Positions 8,185-18,432 of a stretch of DNA of 64,000 bases are shown piece by piece (position 1 is the stretch's first letter; each line of letters starts with the position of its first letter). The DNA is taken from positions 62,001 to 126,000 of the forward strand of contig NZ_CP007440.1 of the NCBI RefSeq assembly GCF_001579845.1. Reading direction: 5' to 3'. The notes under the pieces are model-generated. The model saw nothing but the letters and a program-made list of their open reading frames with translations, did not search any database and was not told where the DNA came from. A program made the translations under genes and the position numbers. The stretch comes from Rhodoplanes sp. Z2-YC6860. Lineage in GTDB: Bacteria; Pseudomonadota; Alphaproteobacteria; Rhizobiales; Xanthobacteraceae.

Positions 8185-8498
8185 CTTATGCATTGCCCGA
8201 CCGCCGAATTGTTGGCCCGATCGGGCCGAAGAGTATTTCTCGGTTGATGGCGGCAAGAAACTTCGCCGGAGAAACTCGCCGCGTGAAGACCGGAAGTTGG
8301 TCGAGGAAGTCGAGCGACGATACAAGACTCTCAATTTGCCAGAGGATCGCGATTTTGGCGTCAACTGGACGGGCGGGCGACCATTCCTGCCATACAGCAA
8401 GAGATTCTCGATTTTTCGGCTTGCGACCGCAGAACGCTCTTCCGTAAGCCGCCTGACATGGCATAAGGGCGCCGAACTTTTCCAGTCCCCCGGTTCCC
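8185..8498. other. Intergenic stretch without a recognisable gene
   Basis: 314 bases between the Bug receptor and the ABC-F gene. Both strands have open frames but none has a ribosome site, a known motif or a start near a promoter. It may contain the ABC-F promoter and old gene debris. Confidence 0.5.
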
Positions 8499-10121
<1,623 letters not shown>

Positions 10122-10319
10122 GCCTGCGGAGCTGAGCCTGGCTGAGAAAATTCCGGCGGCTGGCTTGCGATCATCGTGGCCGGATGTGGAACCGCGTGAG
10201 CGGCAGGTTCCTTCCTGGAAAATCTCCAATTTCCGAAAGCGCGTCAATTTGCGGTTTGCTCCACGCAGCGATTTCAGATTCTCTCCAGCGTTGCATGACG
10301 TTTGGAAGAGGAACAGCGG

Positions 10320-11225
10320 GTGCAGTTGAAGTTGTCGGCCGTGAACTGGCGGAATACGCTGTTCTTTCTTTTCATCCATTTGATCGCGCTGCTGGCTTTT
10401 GTTCCATGGTTCTTCAGCTGGGCCGGTGTCGCGCTGTGCGCGGTCGGAATCGTCCTTTTTGGAACCGTGGGCCTGAGCATCGGCTATCATCGGCTGTTCA
10501 CCCATCGGGGCTTCACGTGCCCGCGTTGGCTCGAGCGCACCATCGCGATCCTGGGCTGCTGCTGCGGAGAGGAAGCACCTGCCTTCTGGGTCGCAGTGCA
10601 CCGCCGGCATCATCACCATTCCGACGATGACCACGACCCGCACAGCCCGGTGAGCGGATTCTTCTGGGCGCACGTCGGCTGGCTTCTGGCGAAGGATCCG
10701 GAACTCAACCGGTACACGGTGATCGATCGCTACGCCCGGGATCTCAGGCGCGATCCGTTTCATGCGTTGCTGATCCAGCACGACACCTGGATCGTATTTT
10801 TCTTTCTGTCATGGGCGCTGTTCTTCTTGTCGGGCCTGAGCGCCGGCCTCCTGCTGGGATGGAGTTGGGAAAGCGCGATCCAGCTTGGATGGAGTCTGCT
10901 GATCTGGGGCGGCGCCCTGCGCACCGTGGTCGTCTGGCACCAGACCTGGTTCGTGAACTCCGCCGCGCATATCTGGGGCTATCGGAACTACGAGACCAAG
11001 GATTCCAGCCGAAACAACATCTGGGCTGGAATTTTCTGTAACGGCGACGGCTGGCACAACAATCACCATGCCGACCCGAACTCCGCGATGCACGGCCACA
11101 AGTGGTGGGAAATCGATTTGTCCTGGACGATCATCCGATCGTTGATGATCGTAGGCCTCGCCCGGGATGTCGTGTTGCCGTCATCGACGTCGGTTCGCGA
11201 GATCGCCTCGGTCGAAAAGGTTTGA
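10320..11225 (+). CDS. Membrane fatty acid (acyl-CoA) desaturase
   Basis: Di-iron membrane enzyme that introduces a double bond into fatty acyl chains and so tunes membrane fluidity. Hydrophobic helices lie near residues 12-60 and 170-220. The three histidine clusters are visible: HRLFTH, HRRHHHH (before SDDDHDPHSP) and HNNHH (in GDGWHNNHHADPNSAMHGH). About 300 residues, as expected for delta-9-type enzymes. The start is set at GTG 10320, nine bases after AGAGGA; a TTG at 10302 is possible but has no ribosome site. The gene ends at a strong hairpin. Whether the substrate is acyl-CoA or phospholipid-bound cannot be told. Confidence 0.9.
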   Translation: MQLKLSAVNWRNTLFFLFIHLIALLAFVPWFFSWAGVALCAVGIVLFGTVGLSIGYHRLFTHRGFTCPRWLERTIAILGCCCGEEAPAFWVAVHRRHHHHSDDDHDPHSPVSGFFWAHVGWLLAKDPELNRYTVIDRYARDLRRDPFHALLIQHDTWIVFFFLSWALFFLSGLSAGLLLGWSWESAIQLGWSLLIWGGALRTVVVWHQTWFVNSAAHIWGYRNYETKDSSRNNIWAGIFCNGDGWHNNHHADPNSAMHGHKWWEIDLSWTIIRSLMIVGLARDVVLPSSTSVREIASVEKV

Positions 11226-11273
11226 TTGAGAGATCACGCGATCGTCCTGCGGGACGCACTCGACGGACAAACA

Positions 11274-11333
11274 AAACGCGCGCCGACACGGAGCGGCGCG
11301 CGTTTCCAGTTTCGAGAGACGTTTCTCGTTTTT
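11274..11333 (+). terminator. Intrinsic terminator region between convergent genes
   Basis: A perfect 12-base-pair stem (AAACGCGCGCCG 11274-11285 with CGGCGCGCGTTT 11294-11305, eight-base loop) is followed by a weaker hairpin (CGAGA/TCTCG, 11313-11328) and TTTTT at 11329-11333. It lies between the desaturase stop and the stop of the convergent Tyr-rich gene and can serve both strands. Confidence 0.75.
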
Positions 11334-12054
11334 AGCAGTTGGTCGCGCGATACCAAGTCCAGCCATACGGAAGGTAGGTTGTATGGCAGCCCTCACCGGA
11401 TCCCTCGCCATCGCTGTCGACGGCGTAAGACGGCCCGGTCTGAGTGCAGCCGCCGCCGGTGCACGCTGTCGGGCCATAGCCGTAGTAACCGCCATATCCG
11501 TATCCGGAGTTGCGGTAATAGCTGCCGTAGCCGTAGCTGTAACCACGGAGGTACGGGTGGCTGTGATAGCCACCGTAGCCGCCGCCGTAGTTGTAGCGAT
11601 TGCGGTCATATCCGATGATGGAATAGCCGCCCGAGTAGCCCGCTGAATAGCAGCCGCTCACACAACGGCTGACGCCGTAATCGTCGTCACCATTGAAGAG
11701 GTCGTCGTACGCGCCCTTCACGTAGTAGACGGCGCGATAGGCCGGGCTGACGTAGTGCCGGCGCGAATAGCGCGGGCCATCATCATAAGAACGATGGTAG
11801 CTGGAACTGCGATACAGCGAACCGCTGTAGCTCCGATCAACACGATAGCGGTCGCGGTAAGACCACACGCGAGTGTGTCTGCCGCCAAGGTAGCCATCAC
11901 GGCGGTAACGGTCCCCGCGATAGCCATCGTCCCGATAAACGTGATGGCCATCGCCGTAACCGCCGCACTTGCTGTAGCAACCGGCCGACACCGACGTCGA
12001 CGCGCCGAACGACAGCGCTGCCGACGCGATCAACGCATACACAACTCTACGCAT
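11332..12054 (-). CDS. Secreted Tyr/Gly-rich low-complexity protein
   Basis: 240 residues. A signal peptide (MRRVVYALIASAALSFGAST, cleaved after about residue 24) is followed by a mature chain unusually rich in Tyr, Gly, Arg, Ser and Asp, with repeated YR/YG/GGY units (for example YGGGYGGYHSHPYLRGYSYG). Two cysteine pairs sit near the N-terminus (CYSKCGG) and middle (CVSGCYS), and further cysteines lie near the C-terminus (TACTGGGCTQT). No catalytic domain is seen. Such chains are common as unclassified envelope or extracellular proteins in Bradyrhizobium-type genomes. The composition would suit a structural, adhesive or oxidatively cross-linked surface protein, which is inference. It is monocistronic. 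Confidence 0.75.
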   Translation of the reverse strand: MRRVVYALIASAALSFGASTSVSAGCYSKCGGYGDGHHVYRDDGYRGDRYRRDGYLGGRHTRVWSYRDRYRVDRSYSGSLYRSSSYHRSYDDGPRYSRRHYVSPAYRAVYYVKGAYDDLFNGDDDYGVSRCVSGCYSAGYSGGYSIIGYDRNRYNYGGGYGGYHSHPYLRGYSYGYGSYYRNSGYGYGGYYGYGPTACTGGGCTQTGPSYAVDSDGEGSGEGCHTTYLPYGWTWYRATNC

Positions 12055-12216
12055 GACACGCCCTCATGGATTCCTCACCAGACGAAGCCAAAGCCTAGCG
12101 CGGATCCCAGTCGGGGTTAACCATATATGTATCTGTAATTACGACTAAATCTGCCCTATTGAGGCACAGTTCCGGTTCAAAATGAAACACCTTGGCAGCG
12201 CCCGTCCGCGCGGCGT

Positions 12217-13713
12217 TCAAGCCAGATCGAAATATTCCTTTTGCTCCCAACCGGTCACCTCGCTGGCGTTGGCGGACTGGCCGGAGGTCTCGGCGTCGCA
12301 GCGCGCGATCTCGGCTTCCTTGAGGCGCGCGTAGTAATCGACAAACGCATCGCCAAAGCCCGCGCGAAAACACGCGCTGTCCTTCAGCGCCGCAACCGCC
12401 TCGGCGAGCGACTTCGGCAACGGCTCGGCCTTGATCTCGTAAGGCGCGTCGGCTGAAGGGCCGGGCGTGAGCTTTCTCGCAACACCATCGAGGCCCGCGT
12501 GAATCTGCGACGCCATATAGAGATACGGATTGGCAAGCGGCTCGCCGATCCGGTTCTCCAGATGCGTCGACGGATCGCCGGGCGCGCCGAGCACGCGCAC
12601 CATCACGCCGCGATTGTCGTTGGCCCAGATCGCCTGGATCGGCGCCATCGAGTTGACGCCGTGATAGCGCTTGTAGCCGTTGATGGTCGGCGTCGCGAAC
12701 GCTGCGGCGGCGCGCGCGTGCGCAATCAGACCCGCGAGATAATGATGGCCGAGCGGCGACAGCAGTTCGGTCTTGTCATGCGACACGAACAGATTCTTGT
12801 TCGACTTCGCATCGAGCAATGACTGGTGCAGATGCCAGCCGTTGGCGAAGGAATGCGGCAAGCCGGGACGGCACATCAGGCTCGCGAGATAGCCGTGCCG
12901 CCGTGCCACCTGCTTTAGCGCGCTGCGGAACAGCACCATGGTGTCGGCGGCTTCAAGACCGGGCAGCGGCGCGAAGGTGAATTCGTATTGGCTCGGCCCA
13001 AGCTCGACTTCGAGCGAACGCAGCGGCATGCCGAGCGCTTGCATCGTCTTGCGCAGGATTTCGAGAATCGGATCGACCTGATCGAAGCGATTCTCGGTGA
13101 GATATTGAAAGCCATGGGTGGTGTGCTCGACCACGGGCGCTTCGGGCTGCCAGGTCAGTGTGTCGGGCGACAGCTTCGGGTCGATGATTTTGACGAGCTG
13201 AAATTCGACTTCGAGGCCTGCGAAAAAGCCGAAGCCCTGCTTGGCGAGCCTGCCCAGCGCGTCGCGGTAGCGCGCGCGGGTGCAGAACGGCACCGGCTTG
13301 CCGTTGGTGAAATAGTTGTCGCACAGCACCCAGCCGGTCTTGTTGGCCCAGGGCAGCACGCGGAACGTTGCCGGATCGGCCACCATGGTGAAGTTGCCGG
13401 CGCCCGACATCTCGTCGACACCCATGCCACCGCCGGCTGTGAACACCTTGAACACCGTGCGGTGCGAGGTGTCTTTCGCGAGTAGCGTCGATGTCATCGC
13501 GACGCCCGCGCGCATCGCACTCGCGGCTTCCGACGCAACGAGAGTCTTGCCGCGCAGCACGCCGTGCTGATCGCAGAACGCGAAGCGGACGATTTCGAGC
13601 TTCTCGCGCGCGATGGTGCGCTCGACAGCGGCCGCCGCGCGACGCTGCTCGGCGGTCCAGAGATCGTGCCGGTCGACGAAGCCCAGAGCCGGTTTGGATT
13701 TGCGCTGAGCCAT
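12217..13713 (-). CDS. Glutamine synthetase-like enzyme (probable gamma-glutamylation of an amine)
   Basis: 498 residues of the glutamine synthetase superfamily. An N-terminal beta-grasp region (EIVRFAFCDQHGVLRGKTL) leads to the catalytic barrel with FFAGLEVEFQLV (metal-binding glutamates), NGWHLHQSL, INGYKRYHGVNSMAP and ENRIGEPLANPYLYMASQ. It differs from GlnA in motif detail and in its genomic company: it begins 13 bases after the stop of a Rieske oxygenase gene. GS-like proteins beside Rieske oxygenases are known from aniline dioxygenase clusters, where they ligate glutamate to the aromatic amine before oxygenation. A similar amine-activating step is the likely role here, by context. No adenylylation loop was identified, so an assimilatory role looks unlikely. 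Confidence 0.85.
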   Translation of the reverse strand: MAQRKSKPALGFVDRHDLWTAEQRRAAAAVERTIAREKLEIVRFAFCDQHGVLRGKTLVASEAASAMRAGVAMTSTLLAKDTSHRTVFKVFTAGGGMGVDEMSGAGNFTMVADPATFRVLPWANKTGWVLCDNYFTNGKPVPFCTRARYRDALGRLAKQGFGFFAGLEVEFQLVKIIDPKLSPDTLTWQPEAPVVEHTTHGFQYLTENRFDQVDPILEILRKTMQALGMPLRSLEVELGPSQYEFTFAPLPGLEAADTMVLFRSALKQVARRHGYLASLMCRPGLPHSFANGWHLHQSLLDAKSNKNLFVSHDKTELLSPLGHHYLAGLIAHARAAAAFATPTINGYKRYHGVNSMAPIQAIWANDNRGVMVRVLGAPGDPSTHLENRIGEPLANPYLYMASQIHAGLDGVARKLTPGPSADAPYEIKAEPLPKSLAEAVAALKDSACFRAGFGDAFVDYYARLKEAEIARCDAETSGQSANASEVTGWEQKEYFDLA

Positions 13714-13726
13714 CGACAGTTCGCGA

Positions 13727-15043
13727 CTAGTTTCCGTTAGCCCAGCTTGCGGCTTTGCGCTTGCTGAGATCGGTCTTCTGCCAGTAGCCCTGCCAGTCGT
13801 CGGCCGGACCGATGCCGTCGATCGCGGCAGGACCGGTGAGCTTCGGCGCGCTCGCCGGATCGAGCACCATCAGCGGCTTGCCGCCGTTCTTGGTGTCCTC
13901 GATCGCCTGACGGAGGAGGCGCCGGTAGGCCGTGATCGCCTTATCGGACTGGCCGAGATGCTCCTTGGTGCGATCCTGGATCGCGCCCATCGACTCGCAA
14001 GCCCACTGGTCGTGCACGTTGATGTCGGCGCCCATGCCCGTGTAGGTCTCGTGCTCCTGCTCGTGCGGATCGAAACCGTAGTCGTTGCTCTTGTTCTTGC
14101 GCGGAACGTAATCTGGCAGTTCGTAGAGCGCGAGGCGCTGGCGGCGCATCTCGTCCTTGTTCACCGGCGCGCCGAAGCTCGTGAAGATTGCGTACCAGTA
14201 GTGCTTGTTGTCGTCGCTCGGAACGTGCCACTGCGTGATCGTCATTTCCCGGCTCATCGGGATGATGAATGCATTCGGGAACATCAGGTTGGTGACGCGC
14301 ACATGCGCGCTGCGATCGCTGATCTGGCGCAGCGTGATGACGCGGAAGCCGTAGTCGGTCTGCTCGACTTCGATCGTCGGGCGCGGAAACTCGCGCATGA
14401 TCTTGGTCATCGGCATGTCGGAGTCGATCGAGGTGTCGCGGAACAGCTTTCCGTAACCCTCCTTCGGATCCTCGTCGTGGAAGAAGCGATGCAGGAACGA
14501 GGTGTGCGCCGGGTCGATGCCGACTTCGAGGGATTGCAGCCAGTTGCATTCGATCTGGCCTTTGAAAGCGAAGGTGTGGCTGTCCGGCGCGACGAAGCAG
14601 TCGAAATGCGGAAACTCGGGCGGCTCTCCCGGACCCATATAGGCGAACAGGATGCCGCTCCGCTCCACCACCGGGTAGGCCTTCTGCTTGATATTGGCGC
14701 AGAGGTTCGAGCCGTCCGGCTCGGCCGGGGTTTCGAGGCACTTGCCGGTGATGTCGAACAGCCAGCCGTGGAAGGCGCAGCGCAGTCCGCCGCCCTCCAG
14801 GCGGCCGTAGGCGAGGTCTGTGCCGCGATGAGGGCAGCCGCGCTCGACGAGGCCGTAACGGCCCTTTTCGTCACGGAACAGCACCAGGTTCTCGCCGAGA
14901 AGCTTCACGGGCTTGATCGGACGGTTGGTGCCGCTGAGTTCATCGACCAGCGCCACCGGTTGCCAGTAGCGGCGCAGAAGCCCTCCGGCCGAGGTGCCGG
15001 GACCGACGCGGGTGATGAGATCGTTCTGTTCCTGGCTGAGCAT
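13727..15043 (-). CDS. Rieske aromatic ring-hydroxylating oxygenase, alpha subunit (phthalate/vanillate type)
   Basis: 438 residues. The Rieske [2Fe-2S] site is at about residues 69-93 (CPHRGTDLAYG ... LRCAFHGW, giving C-x-H and C-x2-H). The catalytic mononuclear iron motif is GIDPAHTSFLHRFFH (Asp, then His-x4-His). The layout is that of single-component-alpha oxygenases such as phthalate 4,5-dioxygenase or vanillate demethylase, which need a separate reductase; none is in this window. It is first in an operon with the GS-like enzyme and divergent from an IclR regulator. Together they suggest oxidation of an aromatic compound whose amine or amide is first glutamylated. The substrate is unknown. 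Confidence 0.92.
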   Translation of the reverse strand: MLSQEQNDLITRVGPGTSAGGLLRRYWQPVALVDELSGTNRPIKPVKLLGENLVLFRDEKGRYGLVERGCPHRGTDLAYGRLEGGGLRCAFHGWLFDITGKCLETPAEPDGSNLCANIKQKAYPVVERSGILFAYMGPGEPPEFPHFDCFVAPDSHTFAFKGQIECNWLQSLEVGIDPAHTSFLHRFFHDEDPKEGYGKLFRDTSIDSDMPMTKIMREFPRPTIEVEQTDYGFRVITLRQISDRSAHVRVTNLMFPNAFIIPMSREMTITQWHVPSDDNKHYWYAIFTSFGAPVNKDEMRRQRLALYELPDYVPRKNKSNDYGFDPHEQEHETYTGMGADINVHDQWACESMGAIQDRTKEHLGQSDKAITAYRRLLRQAIEDTKNGGKPLMVLDPASAPKLTGPAAIDGIGPADDWQGYWQKTDLSKRKAASWANGN

Positions 15044-15111
15044 GGCGGGCGCTCCCTGGCGCTCTCAGGCGCCGCTTGGCTTTGACCTTACCGCGATCGC
15101 GGGCTATGGTT

Positions 15112-15135
15112 GTTCGCTGACCGAACGAATGTTCG
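15112..15135. promoter_or_regulatory. Inverted repeats, probable IclR operator
   Basis: GTTCG-N5-CGAAC-N4-GTTCG (15112-15116, 15122-15126, 15131-15135), with another CGAACGAACG at 15149-15158, lies between the divergent Rieske operon and the IclR gene. Overlapping dyads of this kind are typical operator architecture for a regulator controlling both directions. Binding is inferred. Confidence 0.5.
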
Positions 15136-15178
15136 AATTAGAGCAAGCCGAACGAACGATTGCAACGGGGCAGCCACG

Positions 15179-15979
15179 ATGCCGCGCGTCAAACGATCGG
15201 AAGCCGAGCAGGATATCGTCAACTCCGCGGGGCCGGAGTTTCTCGAAGCGCTGGCGCGGGGCTTGCGCGTGCTCGAAGCGTTCGGCCGCGACCGGCGACA
15301 GCTCACCTTGAGCGACGCCGCGCGTGCGGTCGATCTGCCCCGCGCCTCGGTGCGGCGCACGCTGCACACGCTGGTGCAGCTTGGCTACGCCGAGACCGAC
15401 GGCCGCATGTTCCGCCTGACGCCGCGCGTGCTGACGCTCGCCGGCAGCTATCTGCTGTCGAATCCGCTCTCGGAGATCCTCCAGCCCGCAGTCGAAAAGA
15501 TCAGCGCCGAGGTCAAGGACGTGTGCTCGACCGCAGTGCTCGACGGCGACGACGTCGTGATGATCGCCCACGCCTCACCGAAACGCCTGATGGAGGTGAG
15601 CGCGCAGATCGGTTTCCGGATTCCGGCGCACGCGAGTTCGCTCGGCCGCGTGATCCTGGCCGCGCTCGATGACCGCGCCCTGGACAAGCATCTCGCGGGC
15701 ATCAAGCCCACCAAGCTCACGCCGACGACCGTCACCGACAAAAGCGAAATCCGCAAGGCGATCCTGAAGTCCCGCAACGACGGCTATTCGCTGGTCGATC
15801 AGGAGGTCGAACTGGGCTTCCGCTCGATCTCGGTGCCGCTGCGACGGCTCGACGGCAAGGTGGTGGCCGCGCTGAACATCGGCATCCACACCGAACGCGG
15901 CACGCCGTCGATGATGCTGAAGACGTTTCTGCCGGTGCTGACCGAGGCGTCGAATCGCCTGCAGCGGCAGTTGATTTGA
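15179..15979 (+). CDS. IclR-family transcriptional regulator (PcaR/PobR-like)
   Basis: 266 residues. An N-terminal winged helix-turn-helix occupies about residues 18-80 (ALARGLRVLEAFG ... LSDAARAVDLPRASVRRTLHTL) and a C-terminal IclR effector domain about 95-262 (SLGRVILAALDD, then ISVPLRRLDGKVVAALNIG). The closest pattern is the aromatic-pathway subgroup (PcaR, PobR, PcaU). ATG 15179 is preferred over an upstream in-frame ATG at 15110, which would overlap the operator repeats. It is divergent from the Rieske/GS-like pair and very probably controls it, responding to the substrate or an intermediate. Confidence 0.92.
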   Translation: MPRVKRSEAEQDIVNSAGPEFLEALARGLRVLEAFGRDRRQLTLSDAARAVDLPRASVRRTLHTLVQLGYAETDGRMFRLTPRVLTLAGSYLLSNPLSEILQPAVEKISAEVKDVCSTAVLDGDDVVMIAHASPKRLMEVSAQIGFRIPAHASSLGRVILAALDDRALDKHLAGIKPTKLTPTTVTDKSEIRKAILKSRNDGYSLVDQEVELGFRSISVPLRRLDGKVVAALNIGIHTERGTPSMMLKTFLPVLTEASNRLQRQLI

Positions 15980-16012
15980 GGTGTGCACTCAGTCCGGGGC
16001 CACTCGCACTTT

Positions 16013-16861
16013 TCAGTGGTGCACGGATCGGCGGGCGGCATGAGCCAGGATGAAGCGGCCATGTCCCGCTTCGGTCGCATCATCAGCGGGGAACATGCAT
16101 TCGAGCCGCAGCTCTTCCGCGGTGACCGTCTGCGGAGTTCCCACCGTTGTGATCATCGAGAAGTAGTTCAACCTCTCGCCGTCTTTCACGAAGGTCAGCG
16201 GAATCATCGGCATGACGTCGTTTGGCGATGGCGTGCGCCATTCCGGCTTCACGCCGGAGTACTGCGACAGCTCTGCAAGAAGCGCGTTCGTTTTTTCATC
16301 CATGACGTGGCCGAGCGCTTCCCGATACACGCGCGCCAGCAATCCGCGCGCCGTCTCCGACCAATTCGCGATGAAGGGACGCATTCCGACCGGATCGAAC
16401 ATGACGTGCAGCAGATTCCGCGGGCTCGGCCGTGCCGCCATATCGATGAAGCAATTGAACAACCGCGGGGCCGCTTCGTTTGTCATCAACACGTTCCAAT
16501 GCCGGTCCATGACGATTGCCGGAAATGGCTCGTGCTGACGCAGCATCCGTTGCAACGCGCTGGTAATGCTTTTCATGACGGGCGCATCGAGACCTTGATC
16601 GGAATAGAGTGGCGCGTAGCCTGCGGCCACGAGCAGTGCATTTCTTTCGCGAAGCGGGATTTCGAGGGCCTGCGCAAGGTCGAGCAGCATCTGGCGGCTC
16701 GGAACGCTGCGGCCGCTTTCGACAAAGCTGATATGCTTCTGCGAGACGCCCGCGTCAAACGACAGATCCAGTTGTGTCTTGCCGCGCACATCCCGCCATT
16801 GACGCAGAAGAACACCCGCTGGGTTCGAGGCTGTTTTGCGATCGCCGGCCGTGGCTCTCAT
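16013..16861 (-). CDS. XRE-family regulator with MmyB-like ligand-binding domain
   Basis: 282 residues. The helix-turn-helix is at about residues 15-75 (LLRQWRDVRGKTQLDLSFDAGVSQKHIS and ESGRSVPSRQMLLDLAQAL), followed by a MmyB-type C-terminal domain (about 105-270) with WNVLMTNEAAPRLFN, LLHVMFDPVGMRPFI and the closing FPADDATEAGHGRF. MmyB-type domains are thought to bind small hydrophobic ligands, possibly fatty-acid-like. It lies 135 bases downstream of the SnoaL-like gene on the same strand, suggesting this pair is regulated together, and converges on the IclR gene. It could alternatively regulate the hydrolase/pobA operon upstream. Confidence 0.9.
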   Translation of the reverse strand: MRATAGDRKTASNPAGVLLRQWRDVRGKTQLDLSFDAGVSQKHISFVESGRSVPSRQMLLDLAQALEIPLRERNALLVAAGYAPLYSDQGLDAPVMKSITSALQRMLRQHEPFPAIVMDRHWNVLMTNEAAPRLFNCFIDMAARPSPRNLLHVMFDPVGMRPFIANWSETARGLLARVYREALGHVMDEKTNALLAELSQYSGVKPEWRTPSPNDVMPMIPLTFVKDGERLNYFSMITTVGTPQTVTAEELRLECMFPADDATEAGHGRFILAHAARRSVHH

Positions 16862-16996
16862 TGTCGACCGATCCCTTCGTTGTCAGTCTGCTGCCTTTGG
16901 CAGCGCTCCTCGCCGGCAAAGGCGGAGCGCCTCGGATCATACGATGTCTTGATCCGAGGCAATGTTACGCTCACTGGCGGGGCTCGGACGGACCGA

Positions 16997-17386
16997 TTAG
17001 CCGAAAGACACCGGTCCCACGGCGCCCACCCACTGGCGGACCTTTGTCTGGTCCTTTTCATCCATGTAGAAGAAATGGGTCATCGCGGGATGAACCGTCG
17101 GAGCCGATTGATCGTCGGGTGTCATGTCCACGACACCGCGGAACACTTTCAGAAAGCCCGCATCCCAATATTCGGTGACGTGATGCAGCGCCGTAAACCC
17201 GGTGTCGATGAACGCCTTAAGGTTGGCGCGGATCGCTTCGCGACCCCTCCAATCTGCAACGCCGAGATTGCAGACGGCATCCTCCGTGAAGCAGTCGAAC
17301 CCCTTCCCGAAGGTTTTGTCGTCGATGTCCTTCCACATGTCGAGGAGCCACCGCGGCGGTTCCTTCTTCGTGAACGTGACCTGCAT
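16997..17386 (-). CDS. SnoaL-like / NTF2-fold protein
   Basis: 129 residues. It opens MQVTFTKKEPPRWLLDMWKD and has the one-domain cone fold pattern: initial helix, DIDDKTFGKGFDCFTEDAVCNLG, RGREAIRANLKAFI, then strands LHHVTEYWDAG and MTHFFYMDEKD. The family includes small isomerases, cyclases, dehydratases and ligand-binding proteins, so a reaction cannot be named. AGGAGAG precedes ATG 17386; longer readings to 17431 lack this. It is followed by the MmyB-type regulator, and an XRE-SnoaL pairing is frequent in proteobacteria as I recall. It may be the regulator's target or belong to catabolism. Confidence 0.75.
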   Translation of the reverse strand: MQVTFTKKEPPRWLLDMWKDIDDKTFGKGFDCFTEDAVCNLGVADWRGREAIRANLKAFIDTGFTALHHVTEYWDAGFLKVFRGVVDMTPDDQSAPTVHPAMTHFFYMDEKDQTKVRQWVGAVGPVSFG

Positions 17387-17549
17387 TTTTCTCTCCTGGA
17401 TTTTGCCGATGTTCATCAGCGGCTGGCACAAGCGATTGACGCTCGTGCGCGGATGATCAGGAGAATAGTCACGCAGCGACTTGGCTCAATTACATGCCAG
17501 GTAATAGGCCAGAACACCTCGGGCTGAGAATGGCCCAATGATGGCAGAA

Positions 17550-18413
17550 TTATTTCCGATACGACCTCGGATCGCGCGCCGGCCAGCGTCCCGCTTCCAC
17601 GCGCGCGATGAAATCCGCCACCGCCTCGTTGAACAGCGCCGGCTCCTCCTGGTTCACCACGTGGCCGGTCTTGGGCATCACCAGGAGACCCGACGTCGGC
17701 ACCCATTGCTTGAGCAGGAAACTCGGCTCGAGGCACGGCTCGTCCTCGTCGCCCACGACGATCAGCATCGGCACCGTGATCTTCCGGATGCGGTCCTCGA
17801 AATCGTAGATCGACGGCCGCTCGGCCTGGAAGCCGCGCATGGTGTTGCCGGAGCCGAGCGAGTCATGCTCGGAGAACATCCGGTTGAACTCCGCGAAGCC
17901 GCGCGGATCCTTGACCTCGAACGGGATGCGTGCGGGGCTCAGCCCATAGGTCTTCACCACCTCGGGCGAGCCTTTGGCGATGAACTCGTCGGCGAGCATC
18001 TTCGAATGCCTGCGGAATTCTTCCGTCTGCGCACGCTCGGAGCCCGAGCCTGCGCCGGCCGCGACCAGCGACAGCGCGCGCTGCGGATAATCGAGCCCGA
18101 TCTGGATCACGGTGTAGCCGCCCATCGACAGGCCGACGACATGCGCCTTGTCGATCTTCAGATGATCGAGCACCGCGATCGCATCGGCCGACCAGTGCTT
18201 GTAGCTGTAATCCATCGAGTCCTTCGGCACGTCGGAAGGCTTGTAGCCGCGCGCCGAGTAGGTGATGCAGCGATGCCGCCGCGACAGGAACCGCATCTGC
18301 GGCTCCCAGTTGCGATAGTCGCCGGCGAACTCATGGCAGAACAGGATCGGCGAGCCGCGGCCCGCCTCCTCGTAATAGAGCTTTACGCCGTCTTTCGTGG
18401 TCGCGGTGGGCAT
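17550..18413 (-). CDS. Alpha/beta-fold hydrolase
   Basis: 287 residues with a complete catalytic set: nucleophile elbow GLSMGG (Ser near residue 100), acid in VVGDEDEP, and His in PKTGHVVN. The oxyanion region FCHEFAGDYRNW is also present. It resembles 3-oxoadipate enol-lactonase, N-formylmaleamate deformylase and carboxylesterase relatives. It is the last gene of a five-gene run (dehydrogenase, pobA, Bug receptor, deacetylase-fold, hydrolase), 19 bases after the deacetylase-fold gene. Its likely job is hydrolysis of an ester, lactone or amide in the same aromatic pathway. Substrate unknown. Confidence 0.9.
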   Translation of the reverse strand: MPTATTKDGVKLYYEEAGRGSPILFCHEFAGDYRNWEPQMRFLSRRHRCITYSARGYKPSDVPKDSMDYSYKHWSADAIAVLDHLKIDKAHVVGLSMGGYTVIQIGLDYPQRALSLVAAGAGSGSERAQTEEFRRHSKMLADEFIAKGSPEVVKTYGLSPARIPFEVKDPRGFAEFNRMFSEHDSLGSGNTMRGFQAERPSIYDFEDRIRKITVPMLIVVGDEDEPCLEPSFLLKQWVPTSGLLVMPKTGHVVNQEEPALFNEAVADFIARVEAGRWPARDPRSYRK

Positions 18414-18432
18414 GCGGTCCTCAACGTCTCTC

